Of a stretch of 64,000 nucleotides of DNA, positions 12,076-22,685 are shown in pieces (position 1 is the first letter of the stretch; each line of letters begins with the position of its first letter). Under the pieces are notes generated by a model. It saw only the letters and a list, made by a program, of their open reading frames with translations, was not told the origin of the DNA and ran no database searches. This DNA comes from Rhabdophis nuchalis. Taxonomy: Eukaryota > Chordata > Lepidosauria > Squamata > Natricidae. The DNA is taken from positions 68,975,105 to 69,039,104 of the forward strand of contig CM077643.1 of assembly GCA_039707465.1 (NCBI GenBank), read 5' to 3'. A program made the position numbers and the translations under genes.

Positions 12076-12724
12076 AAGACATTATTATTTTATAGGTAAG
12101 ACATGGGTGAACGTACTGTACCACATCAATGATAATTTTTAAGTGGCTCTTGTCTTAACACACTAGCAGCAGTTGCTATAATTCCTCAGAAAGTATGAGA
12201 GGATAAGTAGGATAGGGGAGAAATATAAATATGAGTGGGTGAAGACAGGATCCAGATTTAAGCCTCTCGGGGTTGCCTTAAACTGCAAGATGGGCAGCAT
12301 GTAAATTAAATAAATAAATATATGTAAATTGCATATGAGGTAGCCAAAAATTCTCATTTGAAAATGACAGTTTTTAAAAAACAAGAATGGTCGTCTTGGT
12401 ATACGGTAGAAATGGTATCCCCAAAACATGCAAATTATGAACATTTTTGAAAGAACTGAAAGTGAGGCAGATGGTCCCATTGAATATCCCAGCAATCTGA
12501 TTATTCACTTTTCCTCAGTCTTCATCAGCCTAAATGAGCACAGTGGTGAACTAACAATCTGTGACTTCTAACATGCAGGCAAGCAGTGCGACCATTTTCA
12601 CAGCCTTATTAGACTCTGCTAGAATTAAATAGAGGGATCTTGTAAATCAATTCACTTATTACCAAGCTGAGTCATAACATATAAGTCAGTCTGAAGAAAC
12701 CATGGGTATCGAAATTATTTAACA
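12076..12724. other. Non-coding sequence
   Basis: Includes a 110-codon minus-strand frame (12163-12495) with no family resemblance that I can name. It lies between an L2 tail and the DIRS element and is probably fortuitous. Confidence 0.45.
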
Positions 12725-12753
12725 AAAGAGCATTGGTACTTACCTGATACGCC

Positions 12754-12897
12754 TCTTCTAATAAGGGGGGAGACAGCATCCATGTATGGGTTAAACCTAT
12801 CCACACTCTGATTGGACTGAGTCATAATATTAAATAATTAATTAGGCATGGTATATAACCCCCTACGGAGTAGCCACACCCAGTTTTTGACGAAGAA
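12754..12897. repeat. Left inverted terminal repeat of the DIRS element
   Basis: Matches the complement of 19553-19716. Shared blocks include GCATCCATGTATGGGTTAAA, CCTATCCACACTCTGATTGG, ACTGAGTCATAATATTAA, AATTAGGCATGGTATATAAC and GGAGTAGCCACACCCAGTTT. The first 30 bases (12725-12753) are the left-specific end that also appears in the internal complementary region. Confidence 0.92.
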
Positions 12898-13017
12898 AAG
12901 AATACAGACTCACCGGTACTAACCAACTCCTTTAGCAAGAAAAATCCAACAGTAACACTGCCAAGAACAAGAGCCAGACACCAAACACAGGCAGGGCTGA
13001 ACGAGAAAGGGATGGGC

Positions 13018-13110
13018 TGGATGCTATCTCTCCCCTTATTAGAAGAGGCGTATCAGGTAAGTACCAACGCTCTTTCTCAATAAGGGTGGAGATAGCATCC
13101 ATGTATGGGA
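13018..13110. repeat. Internal complementary region of the DIRS element
   Basis: The first half (about 13018-13068) is the complement of the element's left end, including AGAAGAGGCGTATCAGGTAA and GTACCAA. The second half (about 13069-13110) is the complement of the right end, including CTCAATAAGGGTGGAGATAG. The two join at the CGCTCTTTC junction. In DIRS-like elements this region is thought to template the completion and circularisation of the cDNA. It shows that the element's true ends are near 12725 and 19718. Confidence 0.88.
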
Positions 13111-13150
13111 CATACCAAAGCCCTGAAAAGGACCCATGGGAGGGTCGAGA

Positions 13151-14089
13151 TCAGACCTGCCCCAATGAATGAGGACGGACAGACTGCAGAACCCAGCGGC
13201 CAAAGTCGGCCTCAGCCGAGGCAAACGTGTCCCGTTTATAATGCCGCACGAAAGGGGATGGAGAAGACCACGCTGCAGCTCTGCAAATTTCTCCCAGAGA
13301 AGCTTGCGTCGTCCAGGCCGAAGTCGTCGTTGCACTGCGTGCAGAATGTGCTGACTCCTCAAAGAACTGCCTCGTCACAAGCCACATAGACCTTCTCAAT
13401 GCATTGACGAACCCATCGTCCCACACAAGAGACAGACACCTTCTTACCCAGGGAACCTGGCAGAAAGGAGACAAAAAGAGACTCCGACCTGCAAATAACA
13501 GCCGTACAATCAATGTACACATGCAAGGCATGCCTGACATCCAGCAAGTGCCACCGGTCCTCCAAGGTCTGTGCAGACTTTGCAGGAAAGCTGGGGAGGA
13601 CCACCTCCTGAGCCCGATGGTACCAAGACCCTATCTTCGGGACAAAGGAGGGATCCAGACGTAGGACAACCCTGTCCGCATAAAACTTGCACAAATCCGA
13701 AAAATCTCATTCCAGTGTCGAGAGGGCACTTGTCAAAGCATCCAATACCTTATGTAAAGGAGTATCAAAGCACCCTTGAGAAATCTCTTGACCGTAGGAC
13801 GTTGAGTCAAAGTTTGTGACCTACCGCACAAAAGTACAGAAGAAACTACTGATACCTGTCTCTCAATGGTATTAGGAGTCAACCCTTTGCCCAGGCCCAC
13901 TTGAAGAAAATCTGGGACCTGTGGGATAGTGGCTTGTACTGGGTCAAAGTGGTTCGTCAAACACCACTTACCAAAAGCGCCCCAGGTCGCACTGTATATG
14001 AGCCGCATGGAAGGTGGACGGGAAGCCTGAATAATCTGAATGACCCTGGAGGAAAAGTTGTCTCGTCTAAGGACGCTCCGCTCAAGCAC
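13151..14089 (-). pseudogene. DIRS tyrosine recombinase, broken
   Basis: Three minus-strand frames together resemble a DIRS recombinase. 14089-13733 gives the N-terminal core-binding part (Ser-Ala-Thr-Trp-Gly-Ala-Phe-Gly-Lys-Trp-Cys). 13694-13359 gives the middle (Val-Val-Leu-Arg-Leu-Asp-Pro-Ser-Phe-Val-Pro-Lys, and later Leu-Phe-Val-Ser-Phe). 13540-13151 gives the C-terminus, where a His-Ser-Ala-Arg (HxxR box) and an Arg-His-Tyr-Lys-Arg-Asp segment with the likely catalytic Tyr are visible. The stretch between the first two parts is too short, and the segment that normally carries the first catalytic Arg appears deleted (inference from memory of the family). Such enzymes would insert the circular cDNA; this copy cannot be functional. 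Confidence 0.8.
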
Positions 14090-14409
14090 TAGGCATCAAC
14101 TAGAGCCATTGAGGCTCCAGATGCTCCAGCGACCCCTGGCTGAAGGAAATAATCTCTTGGGGAATCCTCCAGAGCCTTTCCACTGATAGAGATCAAAGGT
14201 CGGCAAACCAGGGCTGCTGAGGCCAATGTGGGGCGAACATCACCACCTCCGCCCCCATTCAAAGATCTTTTGAATGACTCTGGGAATCAGGGGCAAAGGC
14301 GGGAAGGCATAAAGGAGCCCCAGAGGCCATTGGCAGTGGAGAGCATCCACCCCCTCTGCATTCTGCAAAGGAAACTGGGAATAAAATCTCGGGAGCTGAG
14401 TATTGAGGG

Positions 14410-14415
<6 letters not shown>

Positions 14416-14497
<82 letters not shown>
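14416..14497. repeat. (TAA)n microsatellite at an L2 3' tail
   Basis: About 27 uninterrupted TAA units form the 3' tail of the minus-strand L2 piece. L2-type LINEs usually end in short tandem units, so this is probably an expanded tail rather than an independent microsatellite. Confidence 0.95.
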
Positions 14498-14498
<1 letters not shown>

Positions 14499-14953
14499 GT
14501 TGCATTTATTGACCGCACCCTCTCCCCACGGGGACTCGGGGCGGTGCACAGGAAAATTAAAAAACGAAAAATATACAAAATACATACAAATTAAAACGAA
14601 TTAAACTCAATCAATCCTGTGCTAAAATCCCCTTAACTAAAAACATCCAATAAATATAGTATACATTTAAAAACCCATAGACAGAGAGACTACCCTAGGC
14701 CGGCCAGGCGGAAAAGATGAGTCTTCAATTTCAGGCGGAAGGAGCGGAGGTCCGTGGTCGTTCTAATATCGGGGGGAAGGTCGTTCCAGAGGGCGGGGCC
14801 CGCCACAGAGAGAGCCCTTCCCCTGGGCGTCGCCCGCTGACAGAGTCTAGTGGACGGCACCCGGAGCAGTCCCTCTCTGTGGGAGCGAATCGGCCGTGAG
14901 GATGTATGAGGCAGGATCCGATCCCGCAGGTAGCTAGGTCCCGAGCCATGGAG
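14416..14953 (-). mobile_element. L2 LINE 3' fragment inserted in the DIRS element
   Basis: Minus-strand frame 15073-14690 carries the L2 ORF2 C-terminus (Gly-Pro-Ala-Leu-Trp-Asn-Asp-Leu-Pro-Pro-Asp-Ile-Arg), closed by a stop. The 3' UTR follows with the GGACTCGGGGCGGTG signature, and then a (TAA)n tail at 14416-14497. The 5' end is truncated at about 14953, where DIRS RNase H sequence resumes. The poly-Asn, poly-Ile and poly-Leu frames over the TAA tract are artefacts of the repeat. Confidence 0.85.
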
Positions 14954-15345
14954 TTGCAAACAGGTCGACCTCTGGGCGGCCAAAAAGGTCCACAATTGCC
15001 TGGAAGATAGCCAACTGCAGCTGCAATCCTGAATTGTCCACCTCGATCTGACTGAGCTGGTCAGCCCTGACATTGTCCACCCCCGCTATATGTTCTGTGG
15101 TTATTGAGAGCAAATTCCTCTCGGCCCAAAGACCCAAGCTCCTGGCCCCCAGCATGAGGGACTTTGACCTGGTCCCCCCCTGCCTGTAATATGAGCCTTG
15201 GTGGCCATGTTGTCTGTGAGGACCAGAATATGTCAGCCCTTGACCGAAAATCGAAATGGTTTGAGAGCCAGGTGGACCGCCCTCAGTTCCAACCAGTTTA
15301 TGTTGTGAGCTAGTTCCGCTTGGCTCCATCGTCCCTGTGCCATCT

Positions 15346-15459
15346 GCATATAAGGGAGACTAGTATAGCTCTATTTCAAGCTATTTAGCTCTCATCAGCT
15401 AGTCATACGCCTACTGGGATTTTAACCGGGGCCGTATTACATGTAAGGCAGATGGTTTA
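15346..15459. other. Unclassified insert between DIRS RT and RNase H
   Basis: About 115 bases that do not look like DIRS coding sequence. They are bounded by CCATCTGC (about 15340) and its complement GCAGATGG (about 15451). They contain a GGGATTTTAACCGGGGCC stretch that is faintly tRNA-like. It may be a small SINE or MITE that arrived before or with the neighbouring L2 tail. Confidence 0.3.
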
Positions 15460-15604
15460 ATAATAATAATATAATAATAATAATAATATTTTTATTTTAT
15501 ATACCGCGTCCTCTCCCCAGAGGGACTCGGAGCGGTGCACAGGGAAAAACTAAAAACACAAAATATGTACATCAATAATACAGTAAAATTAAATTAAATT
15601 AAAC
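15460..15604 (-). mobile_element. Short L2 LINE 3' tail inserted in the DIRS element
   Basis: Starts with an ATAAT-type tail (15460-15490), then TATACCGCGTCCTCTCCCC and GGGACTCGGAGCGGTGCAC, the minus-strand L2 3' UTR signature. It ends in AAATTAAATT before DIRS RT sequence resumes. About 145 bases, so almost all of the LINE is missing. Confidence 0.8.
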
Positions 15605-17004
15605 TGGTTTAGCCACTAAGCCGCCAGGTTCTCTTCTGAAGTTGGACCCCCCCTCCGAGTAGGTTGGTGTCTGAAGTGACTGTGACTCGGTCTGGGATCC
15701 TGAAGAATTCCCCCTTGGGTATGGTAGAAGATGTCCACCAATCAAAGAGCAGGAGACTTCCGCTGGCAGAAGAACCTGGATCTGGGAGCAGCTCATGAGC
15801 CTTTGCTGAAATGGCAAAAGAAACCATTGAAGGTCTCTATTGTTAAGGCGCGCCCAGAGAACAATGCCAATGGCAGACACCATAGTGCCTAACAATTTGG
15901 ACAAAGTAGCTAAGGATACACTACGTTCCTTGAGAACCTGGAAAACCAACTCTCTCAAACTAGTTTGAATCAGCCTAGTGGTAGGCCATAGATAGCTTTT
16001 GGCCAGATTGATCGAAACCACCTGGCCTCGCAGGGTCAACATGGTAATGTCTAAGTCCCTTGGGGCACCACTTACAGAAGAGGACTGTAGCAACAGGTTG
16101 TCTAGGCAGCATTGGATTTGCACATGTACCTGTCTCAGGAATGCTGCCAATGCCACCATCACCTACCTGAAGACTTGAGGCGCAGATGACAACCCGATGG
16201 GTAAGGCTCGGTACTGGAAGTGGTGCCCAAGGTAACAAAACCTGACAAACTGTCAGTATTCAGGGGCTATAGTATGTGCAGGTAGGCCTCAGTAAGGTTG
16301 ATGGATGTGAAGACATCTCCCTGCCTAATACCCTCTAATATTGAGTGCAGTGAACGCATCTTAAACCTGCGATAACGCACATAGCGGTCAAACTATTTAA
16401 AATCAAAAATAGTTCTCCAGCCGCCCCAAGCCTTTGGGACCCCAGAGAGAATGGAATAATAACCCTGATCCTGTTAAACTGGAGGCACCAGTTGGATAGT
16501 CCCAATGTCCAATAGGTGTTGAATAGTTTCCTGCATAAGTCGCCTCCGAGTCGGCTTATTTGAGACCTGATGGTTGATTGTACCCACGCATCGGAGGTAG
16601 AGGAGTCCAACAATCTGCGAAATATGCCAAGCATACCCCGATGAGGGGAGAGCTGGGCCCAGAATTAATTCTTGCAGAAGAAGAGTGCCGCCTCCTTCGC
16701 CCCCATGAAAGGGCTGTTTCTGCTGTCTATCCCTCTGCTGCCTAGCCAGTTGATATCTCTGGCTGGGGGCATAGCCTCCCTGGTACAGCCTGAAACCTGA
16801 CTGACTGAAATCAGACCCCTTAAAAGAAGATCTGTAGTCCTGACCCCCGAAATCGGAGCAACGGGGGTAGGGCACCACCCAGAAATTGCCCTTCCTAGGA
16901 GCTGTGAGAAGCACCTTCCGTTTGTCCTGATTCTCAATTAAGAAAAGGTCAATAGACGCACAAAAGGAGGACCCTCCAGCAAAGGGGGCTGACACAGGCG
17001 TCAT
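15599..17004 (-). pseudogene. DIRS reverse transcriptase, broken
   Basis: The minus-strand frames 17004-16474 and 16162-15599, plus the sequence between them, follow a DIRS RT. Visible pieces include Thr-Arg-Arg-Arg-Leu-Met-Gln-Glu-Thr, Tyr-Arg-Arg-Phe-Lys-Met-Arg-Ser-Leu and Leu-Thr-Glu-Ala-Tyr-Leu-His. The position expected to hold the catalytic Tyr-Leu-Asp-Asp reads Cys-Leu-Asp-Asn at about 16100, so a catalytic Asp is lost. Stop codons also interrupt the frame near 16470 and 16250. The normal role is cDNA synthesis from element RNA. This copy is inactive. Confidence 0.82.
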
Positions 17005-17201
17005 ATGTGGCGCGCATCAGCTTGCCACAGCCGCAGCCAAAGCAACCTGCGAGACGCTATGGATGAAACAATTGCCCTGAAGGCAAACCTGGCTGCGGCT
17101 AAAGTGATGCCCGAAGAAAATTGGATGGCTGCCACCAGTTTGTTGATGTCCTGATGTGACCTGAAATCTGCTATTGGCGTTTGCTGCTGAAGATCCTGCA
17201 A

Positions 17202-18464
17202 TCAAAGCAAAGAAGACCAGTTAAAGAAGGAGGCAGTGGTAGCTGCTCTCACTGCCCAGGCAGCAGCCTGATGACCCCTTTGTAAGGTGAGGTCAGCCCT
17301 TTTCGTCAATTTCATTGTACTTTTAGTAAAAAGACAATAAAGATTATTACTGTTATTATTATCATCATCCTCTGGCCTCAGAGGGTCCTCTGGTTTTCTG
17401 GGCATGTTTGCAGATGCATGCAGGGCCGTGACAGGTGCATCAATAGTGGGTTGCAACAGCACCTTAACCATGTCCTTGTCCACATTGATGAACGTTTTGC
17501 CAGTGGAAGTGGGCATAGAGCCAGATGCTGGAGATGCCCACTGGCGCTTGACCAGGTCAAGAAAGGACTTGGGAGTGGGAACGTGTCAGCCTCAATAGTC
17601 TTTTCCTCAAATATAGTCTCGGCAAAAAAGCCCTGCGGTTGCACCAGGGGTTCCGATGGCTTTTTGCCAAATTTGGCCGATGCCTTAGCTTTAAAGAGCA
17701 GACACTTAAACAATGAGGCTGAAACAAACTGAGAATGAAGGCTTAGAAGGGCGTATGCCCTCATCCCCTGAAAGCTTTTCCTCTCTGATTTTGCCCTCTT
17801 CAGATTCAGACTCACTATTGTCATGGGAAGAAACAGGAGAGACCCCTGACCATCTATCCCTACAGGAGCTGCAGATGGAGGAGCAACCTGTGGCTGAATC
17901 TGAGCCTGTAGGAAAGCAGCAACGCTGCACTGCTGGAAAGCCCTGAACATTAGGTCCTGAAATTGGGCCCCCCCAAGTGGGGTAATCGAGCAGCACCAAC
18001 CCCTGCGGATGTAGAGGGAAGAGGATGAGGTGAAGCCCCCATGGGGCAGTGCATGGGGGCGACTGCCAACCTTGGCTAGAACCCCAGAGGCCTGAGGAGT
18101 CAATGGGGATCCTCACATGGATGGAGGGATCCTCCTCTGCAGCTCTCCCAGGCGAAGAGAGTGCAGACTGCCTCACCTTAGTGCTCAGGACAAGAGAAGA
18201 CTTCTGGCTGCTGGTACTTTTATAAATGCTTTCTAGTGCCTCATGCCTCTGCTTCTCATACTTAAAGGCAGGCTTAGGGGATTTTGAACCCCAATTTGGC
18301 CCCTTTTGAGGCTTGTGGTTCCACATGCTCTTTCTTCCCCATTGCCTTGTGGCCATGGGGGCAATTACCACTGCAGGAGCCTCTGTTCCTTCCGTGGGGC
18401 CACTGGTCGTAGTCGCGAGGACCTGACTCCAATCATTGTCCTCTGAAGCTGAGGCGGCAGCCAT
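17202..18464 (-). pseudogene. DIRS gag-like ORF1, frameshifted
   Basis: The minus-strand frame from 18464 to 17706 (252 codons, Met start) passes by frameshift into frames ending at 17378 and 17202. The last part holds Phe-Ile-Asn-Val-Asp-Lys-Asp-Met-Val-Lys-Val-Leu-Leu-Gln and Pro-Thr-Ile-Asp-Ala-Pro-Val-Thr-Ala-Leu, a segment I associate with DIRS Gag proteins. An acidic Ser/Glu-rich stretch lies near residues 220-235 of the first frame. It sits upstream of RT in the element's orientation, as expected for gag. Function would be RNA packaging; this copy is broken. Confidence 0.65.
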
Positions 18465-18954
18465 TTTGGTTCTTGATTCAGGCAGACTTCAAAATGGCCA
18501 TTCATGCCAAAGCCAACTGACAGAAGCTTGAATATAAAGTGAAAGAGCGGCTTTGCTGCAAAGAGCTGCCGCACGCCTGTCCCCTTCTCCAAAACAGCCT
18601 TCAGAAGCTGAATTGACTCTGTTCTTTTCCAAAAGGGGTAATAAAGAGACACAATTTATTTAGGCCCAGTGGAACAGCCCTCACAATTGACAGAGGCCTG
18701 TCAGTTGTGGGAAAGCCTGCACGCCACCCCTGAGGGGTAAGTAGAGCAGAATCAATTAATATTCTTCGCCCGAACAAGGCCTAACAGCCTGGGCTGTGGT
18801 AGCGGCCCGCCTCCAGAGTGCCAGAAATCTTCCCTCCCCCACACCTGGCTTGACAGCAGCAGCTTTGGAAGACAGAAGACGTGGCACGGGCAATAGAAGG
18901 CAGGAGGCTAGAGGGGTGGCTGACAACCGAAGGCCTGGGCCTGTGGCTGCCAAT

Positions 18955-19403
18955 TTATTTTGATTTTATTTTTTTATTTTATTAAATTTATACCCCGCCC
19001 TTCTCCTTGTAAGGACCCAGGGCGGCGCACAGGCAATATAAAACCATACAAAATACAAACAACATTTTAAAAAAACTATTAAATTAAATCCAGTGCTAAA
19101 AACCCTTTTAAAACCTTGAGAATTAAAATTTGTTCAGATAAAAGTCAGAAACGGGGGGGTTATGCTAGGCCGGCTTGTTGGAATAAATACATCTTGAGAT
19201 GCTTGCGGAAGAGGCGGAGGTCCGAGGTGGTGCGTAGGTCGGGGGGTAGGTCGTTCCAGAGGGCTGGGCCCGCCACAGAGAAGGCCCTTTCCCTGGGCGT
19301 CGCCAACTGGCATTGCCCGGCCGACGGTACCCGGAGAAGACCCTCTCTGTGGGAGCGGATCGGACGAAGGGATGTATGGGGCAGGAGGCGGTCTCGTATA
19401 TAT
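18955..19403 (-). mobile_element. L2 LINE 3' fragment inserted in the DIRS 5' region
   Basis: Minus-strand frame 19492-19160 encodes the L2 ORF2 C-terminus (Ala-Leu-Trp-Asn-Asp-Leu-Pro-Pro-Asp-Leu-Arg-Thr) ending in a stop. It is followed by the 3' UTR with GGACCCAGGGCGGCG and a T/A-rich tail at 18955-18995. The 5' truncation is at about 19403, where DIRS leader sequence resumes. Confidence 0.83.
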
Positions 19404-19552
19404 GAGACAGGAAACTCTGAGTCCTGGCTGCTGCTGAGGTGTGGGGGGCCCTGTCTACTCACAATGCCACCAATCCTGACAGAAATAAGCACAGAAGGCC
19501 GAACACCAAGAGTTGGAACACCGAACAGTCCTAGAGCTGGACTGAGTCAGAA

Positions 19553-19716
19553 ACTGGGTGTGGCTACTCCGTGGGGAGTTATATACCATGCCTAATTAAT
19601 TAATTAATTAATTAATTAATTAATTAATTAATTAATTAATTAATATTATGACTCAGTCCAATCAGAGTGTGGATAGGTTTAACCCATACATGGATGCTAT
19701 CTCCACCCTTATTGAG
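19553..19716. repeat. Right inverted terminal repeat of the DIRS element, with expanded (TTAA)n
   Basis: Complementary to 12754-12897. It contains an (AATT)n run at about 19593-19641 where the left copy has only two or three such units, so the tetramer has expanded in this arm. In the element's orientation this is the upstream end. Confidence 0.92.
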
Positions 19717-19718
19717 AA

Positions 19719-21208
19719 CAAGCCCATTTTGATTTGGGAAGAGCTACTGCTTTCTATCAGTGTTGTTTCCATATATTACTGTACATGGTTTTAAAATAAG
19801 ACTGAGGTTTTTTTCCCCTCTAGTTTTTTTTTCTAATGCCAGGATTAGAATGCTTTCTTCCATAAATAGTGCATATAGCACTCAACTATATCTATCTATA
19901 TGTCTGTCTGCTTGGCTGTTCTACAGACGCTGAACCATTTAGGGGGTTGTGTGAGAACTGTAAAATTAGCTTTAAAGGGAGGCAATCTTTTTAACAAGTT
20001 TAAGAAAAAATGTGCTTGGCTCTATGATTATATTTGAAATGGAAAATTCCTGATATAAATCAGCAGATGCCTTGGTATCTATATGTCAGCAAGGCAGTGT
20101 CCCTTTAGAGTGTCTTGACTTCATCTTTGGACAATTGAAGGAAATTCTCAGATCCTTATGCTGACTTCATAGGCAGTATATAGGCAGACAGAAGCTTTTA
20201 AAAGGTGTTCCCCCATCCTGTCACTTTCTATTTCTATGGAAAAGATGCCACTGCTGAGCATAGGCCAAGCCACAATGAAATAATGTTGGTGTGCGCTGGC
20301 AAGATGAGTGTATATTTTATCTACATGGACAGCATGTCAGCCAGGCTGGTCATTATGCTGGCTTGTATCCAGAAAGGATATCTGCTTTAATTCCCTATCT
20401 CAAACCACACAATGGACATAGAAATACTGAGAAAAGGGAATAGACAAGAATGTGTTTGAAGCCAGAATCCACAGATGGTGGCTTTATTTTCTGGCTTGCT
20501 CAATAGAAACAGGCTGTCATACAGATCATCCTTGGGCCTCATCAAACACTGACAGTGGCGGCATGGTGACTACTGAAAAATGTCTTTTTCTAGTTGGGAT
20601 TCCATGAAACTGCCATTTCACTTACTTGTGTTAGTCTATACAATTCTTCTGTCCTTCTCCCAATATTTTCCACATCCTGGAAAGGGACATTGGAAAATAT
20701 TACTCTTAGTGGTAAGAGCTGCATTATTAACCTTTTCTGTGCTGTGATCATGGGGAAATGATTGGATTGATTCTTATCTTTAATCTCAGTACAAAAAAAA
20801 ATGAATAACTGTTTATCAATACTGGTGGTTCTCCACTTATATTTTGTGAGAATCAACAGTCATCTTCAGATTCATTTCTTATGCCCCTTGGTAGTTCAGT
20901 TTGTGTCATCTTACTGCAAGAAAAAAAAACAACTAATGTACAACATGGGTGTTATTATAACTGAATATATTGGATGCAAAATCAACAAACCTGGGGAAAA
21001 AAGCAGGCAGTGCACCATCATGATGCAAACATTATCTTTCCTTACATGAGGATTGAGCAAAATATAATCTATCAGCAGGCCAGTGACAAATCTTCATTGA
21101 AATACTCAGCAAGTCATAATACAGGAGGAAAAAAAGCCACCCTGTGACCAGTGATTCTTGGTCCAATTGGTCAGGAATTTAACAGAGAATAAGTACAGCT
21201 TGACTATT
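19719..21208. other. Non-coding sequence
   Basis: No recognisable gene or element; AT-rich with short frames only. Confidence 0.5.
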
Positions 21209-21358
21209 TAAGGGCCAATCTTCTAGAATAATGGGAGAAGGGAGTGTCTTAACTTTATGCAAATCTTTCATTTTGTTTAGGTTTTAGCTACAATATCTCC
21301 AATCCACTAAAGTTAATGCACACCTTCCTCCCATTATTCTAGGAAGATTGGCTCCATT
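21209..21358. repeat. Inverted repeat, stem-loop
   Basis: GGGCCAATCTTCTAGAATAA and the following GGGAGAAGGGAGTG are mirrored at 21315-21358 by ACCTTCCTCCCATTATTCTA and GGAAGATTGGCTCC. The arms are about 45 bases, roughly 85% complementary, with a loop of about 60 bases. It could be a small foldback transposon or a stem-loop with another role. No clear target duplication was seen. Confidence 0.7.
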
Positions 21359-22685
21359 CAACATTTGATGCAATAAAAATATTTCCATACTTATAGATTG
21401 AGGTGGTTTTTGTATTGTTACTAGATAATGTCTCGGTGAGGGGGGAACTATATTTTGAATAAAGCTTGAACCAACCAATCCAAAACTGAAGAATATGGGA
21501 GGGGGAAAGGAGCATAAATATGGAAGAAGGAAGAGGGCATAAATATTTTGCATTATAAATATTAGCGATCTGTGACTTTATTTCCTTAATGCAGTGAGTG
21601 TAGAGTTATTGCATTATGTTAGAGTACAATAATAGTTATTACGGTATGTGTGACCAATTAATTAGAAGTGGTTTTAAATATAAACAAGAGAATATTAAAT
21701 TGATATTCTTCTTGAAAAAACACTGGGAGAAAGAAGTGCTCTTTCTGCAAAAATAGCCTCAAAATGAAACCTCCTTTCAGTTATTTTCTTTCCATCCAGG
21801 CCATCTGTGGCTTGGATTGTGGCAGTGAAATCATTGTCTTTTTGTAAACTGAACTTTGTCATTCTGTCAGCCGGGGAGTGTGGCTATTTGAAGGGCACGA
21901 CCAGGTCACTGCACCTGGAACATATTTGTATAAACAGACTTTTCCTGCTGTCTGTTCATGCTTTGTGTCCTTGATCCCACCTACAATCTCTTTGAAATCA
22001 AGGGTAGCAATTCTAGAGGCAAAATAATCTGAAAAGAGAAAGTATTAATGACTTTTTTCCCCTGTACACTAACCTGGAAACACTAGCCTCTTCATCAATA
22101 TATTGCAGTCCCCTCTGTGTATTCATCAATATATTGTATTCTCCTCTGTGAATTCAAGAATAGATGTCATTTTAGTTCAAAAAAAAGAAAAAGAGGGAAA
22201 GGAAAAAAAAGAAAGAAAAAATAACTATGTAAAAATATGTATGCATACATAACTATATATACATACATAACTATGGAAAAATAACTACGTTCATGTAAAG
22301 ACTTTCTCATACATGCTTTTCTTCTATTTACCTATCTCTATCATCTATCATCTACCATGTCTCTATCTCGCTATCTATCTAGGGTCTTTACAGCTCACCC
22401 ATCTCCCTCGTAGAATGACTGGACAGTGTACGAATAGACATAATAACATAAAAGCTTTATATAACATGTATTCTAATAGTATCCAGAAGTCATTTCTCAT
22501 TTCTCTGTTCTTATTTATGCACTTAGTTATGCAGAATCTTTTACTTAAGCTTTCAACACTGATTTTAAGTAATATAAAAATACTTCCTCCTCAGGGTGAC
22601 CATGGAATCTAGGGCAGTGAATAACATGCCTTAATTTGTCTTTGTTGTGTGCAATGCTTCTCTCCTTGAGTACTTCCATCTTTTA
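21359..22685. other. Non-coding sequence
   Basis: AT-rich, with A/G-rich and ATACAT-rich low-complexity stretches near 22185-22275 and CTAT units near 22340-22380. No gene recognised. Confidence 0.5.

Larger units (their letters stand above)
14090..15345 (-). pseudogene. DIRS RNase H domain and C-terminal segment, split by an L2 insertion
   Basis: On the minus strand, 15329-14954 encodes a DIRS RNase H-type region. It has His-Ile-Ala-Gly-Val-Asp-Asn-Val-Arg-Ala-Asp-Gln-Leu-Ser and then Phe-Gly-Arg-Pro-Glu-Val-Asp-Leu-Phe-Ala-Thr, both typical of the family. The frame then runs into an L2 insertion (14416-14953). The downstream DIRS part resumes at about 14415, with Gly-Val-Asp-Ala-Leu-His-Cys and Leu-Leu-Tyr-Ala-Phe-Pro-Pro-Leu-Pro-Leu-Ile-Pro. 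The normal role is to degrade the RNA strand in RNA/DNA hybrids during cDNA synthesis. Confidence 0.8.
12725..19718 (-). mobile_element. DIRS-type tyrosine-recombinase retrotransposon (decayed)
   Basis: The ends are inverted repeats of about 140 bases (12754-12897 and 19553-19716). Near the left end, 13018-13110 is complementary to both outermost ends joined together. This is the internal complementary region unique to DIRS-like elements. Reading the minus strand, the order is gag (18464-17202), RT (17004-15599), RNase H (15345-14090) and tyrosine recombinase (14089-13151), which is DIRS order. There is no integrase, no direct LTR and no obvious target duplication. All coding parts have frameshifts or lost active-site residues. 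Three L2 pieces have inserted (14416, 15460, 18955), so the ancestral length was nearer 5.8 kb. Confidence 0.9.

Noticed and set aside
14240..14594. Poly-Asn, poly-Ile and poly-Leu proteins
   Set aside because: These come from the (TAA)n tail of an L2 insertion.
15410..15440. GGGATTTTAACCGGGGCC resembling a tRNA T-arm
   Set aside because: No cloverleaf can be built around it; at most it is a SINE remnant.
19116..19595. 159-codon plus-strand frame
   Set aside because: It is antisense to the L2 3' coding end and runs on into DIRS leader and terminal repeat.
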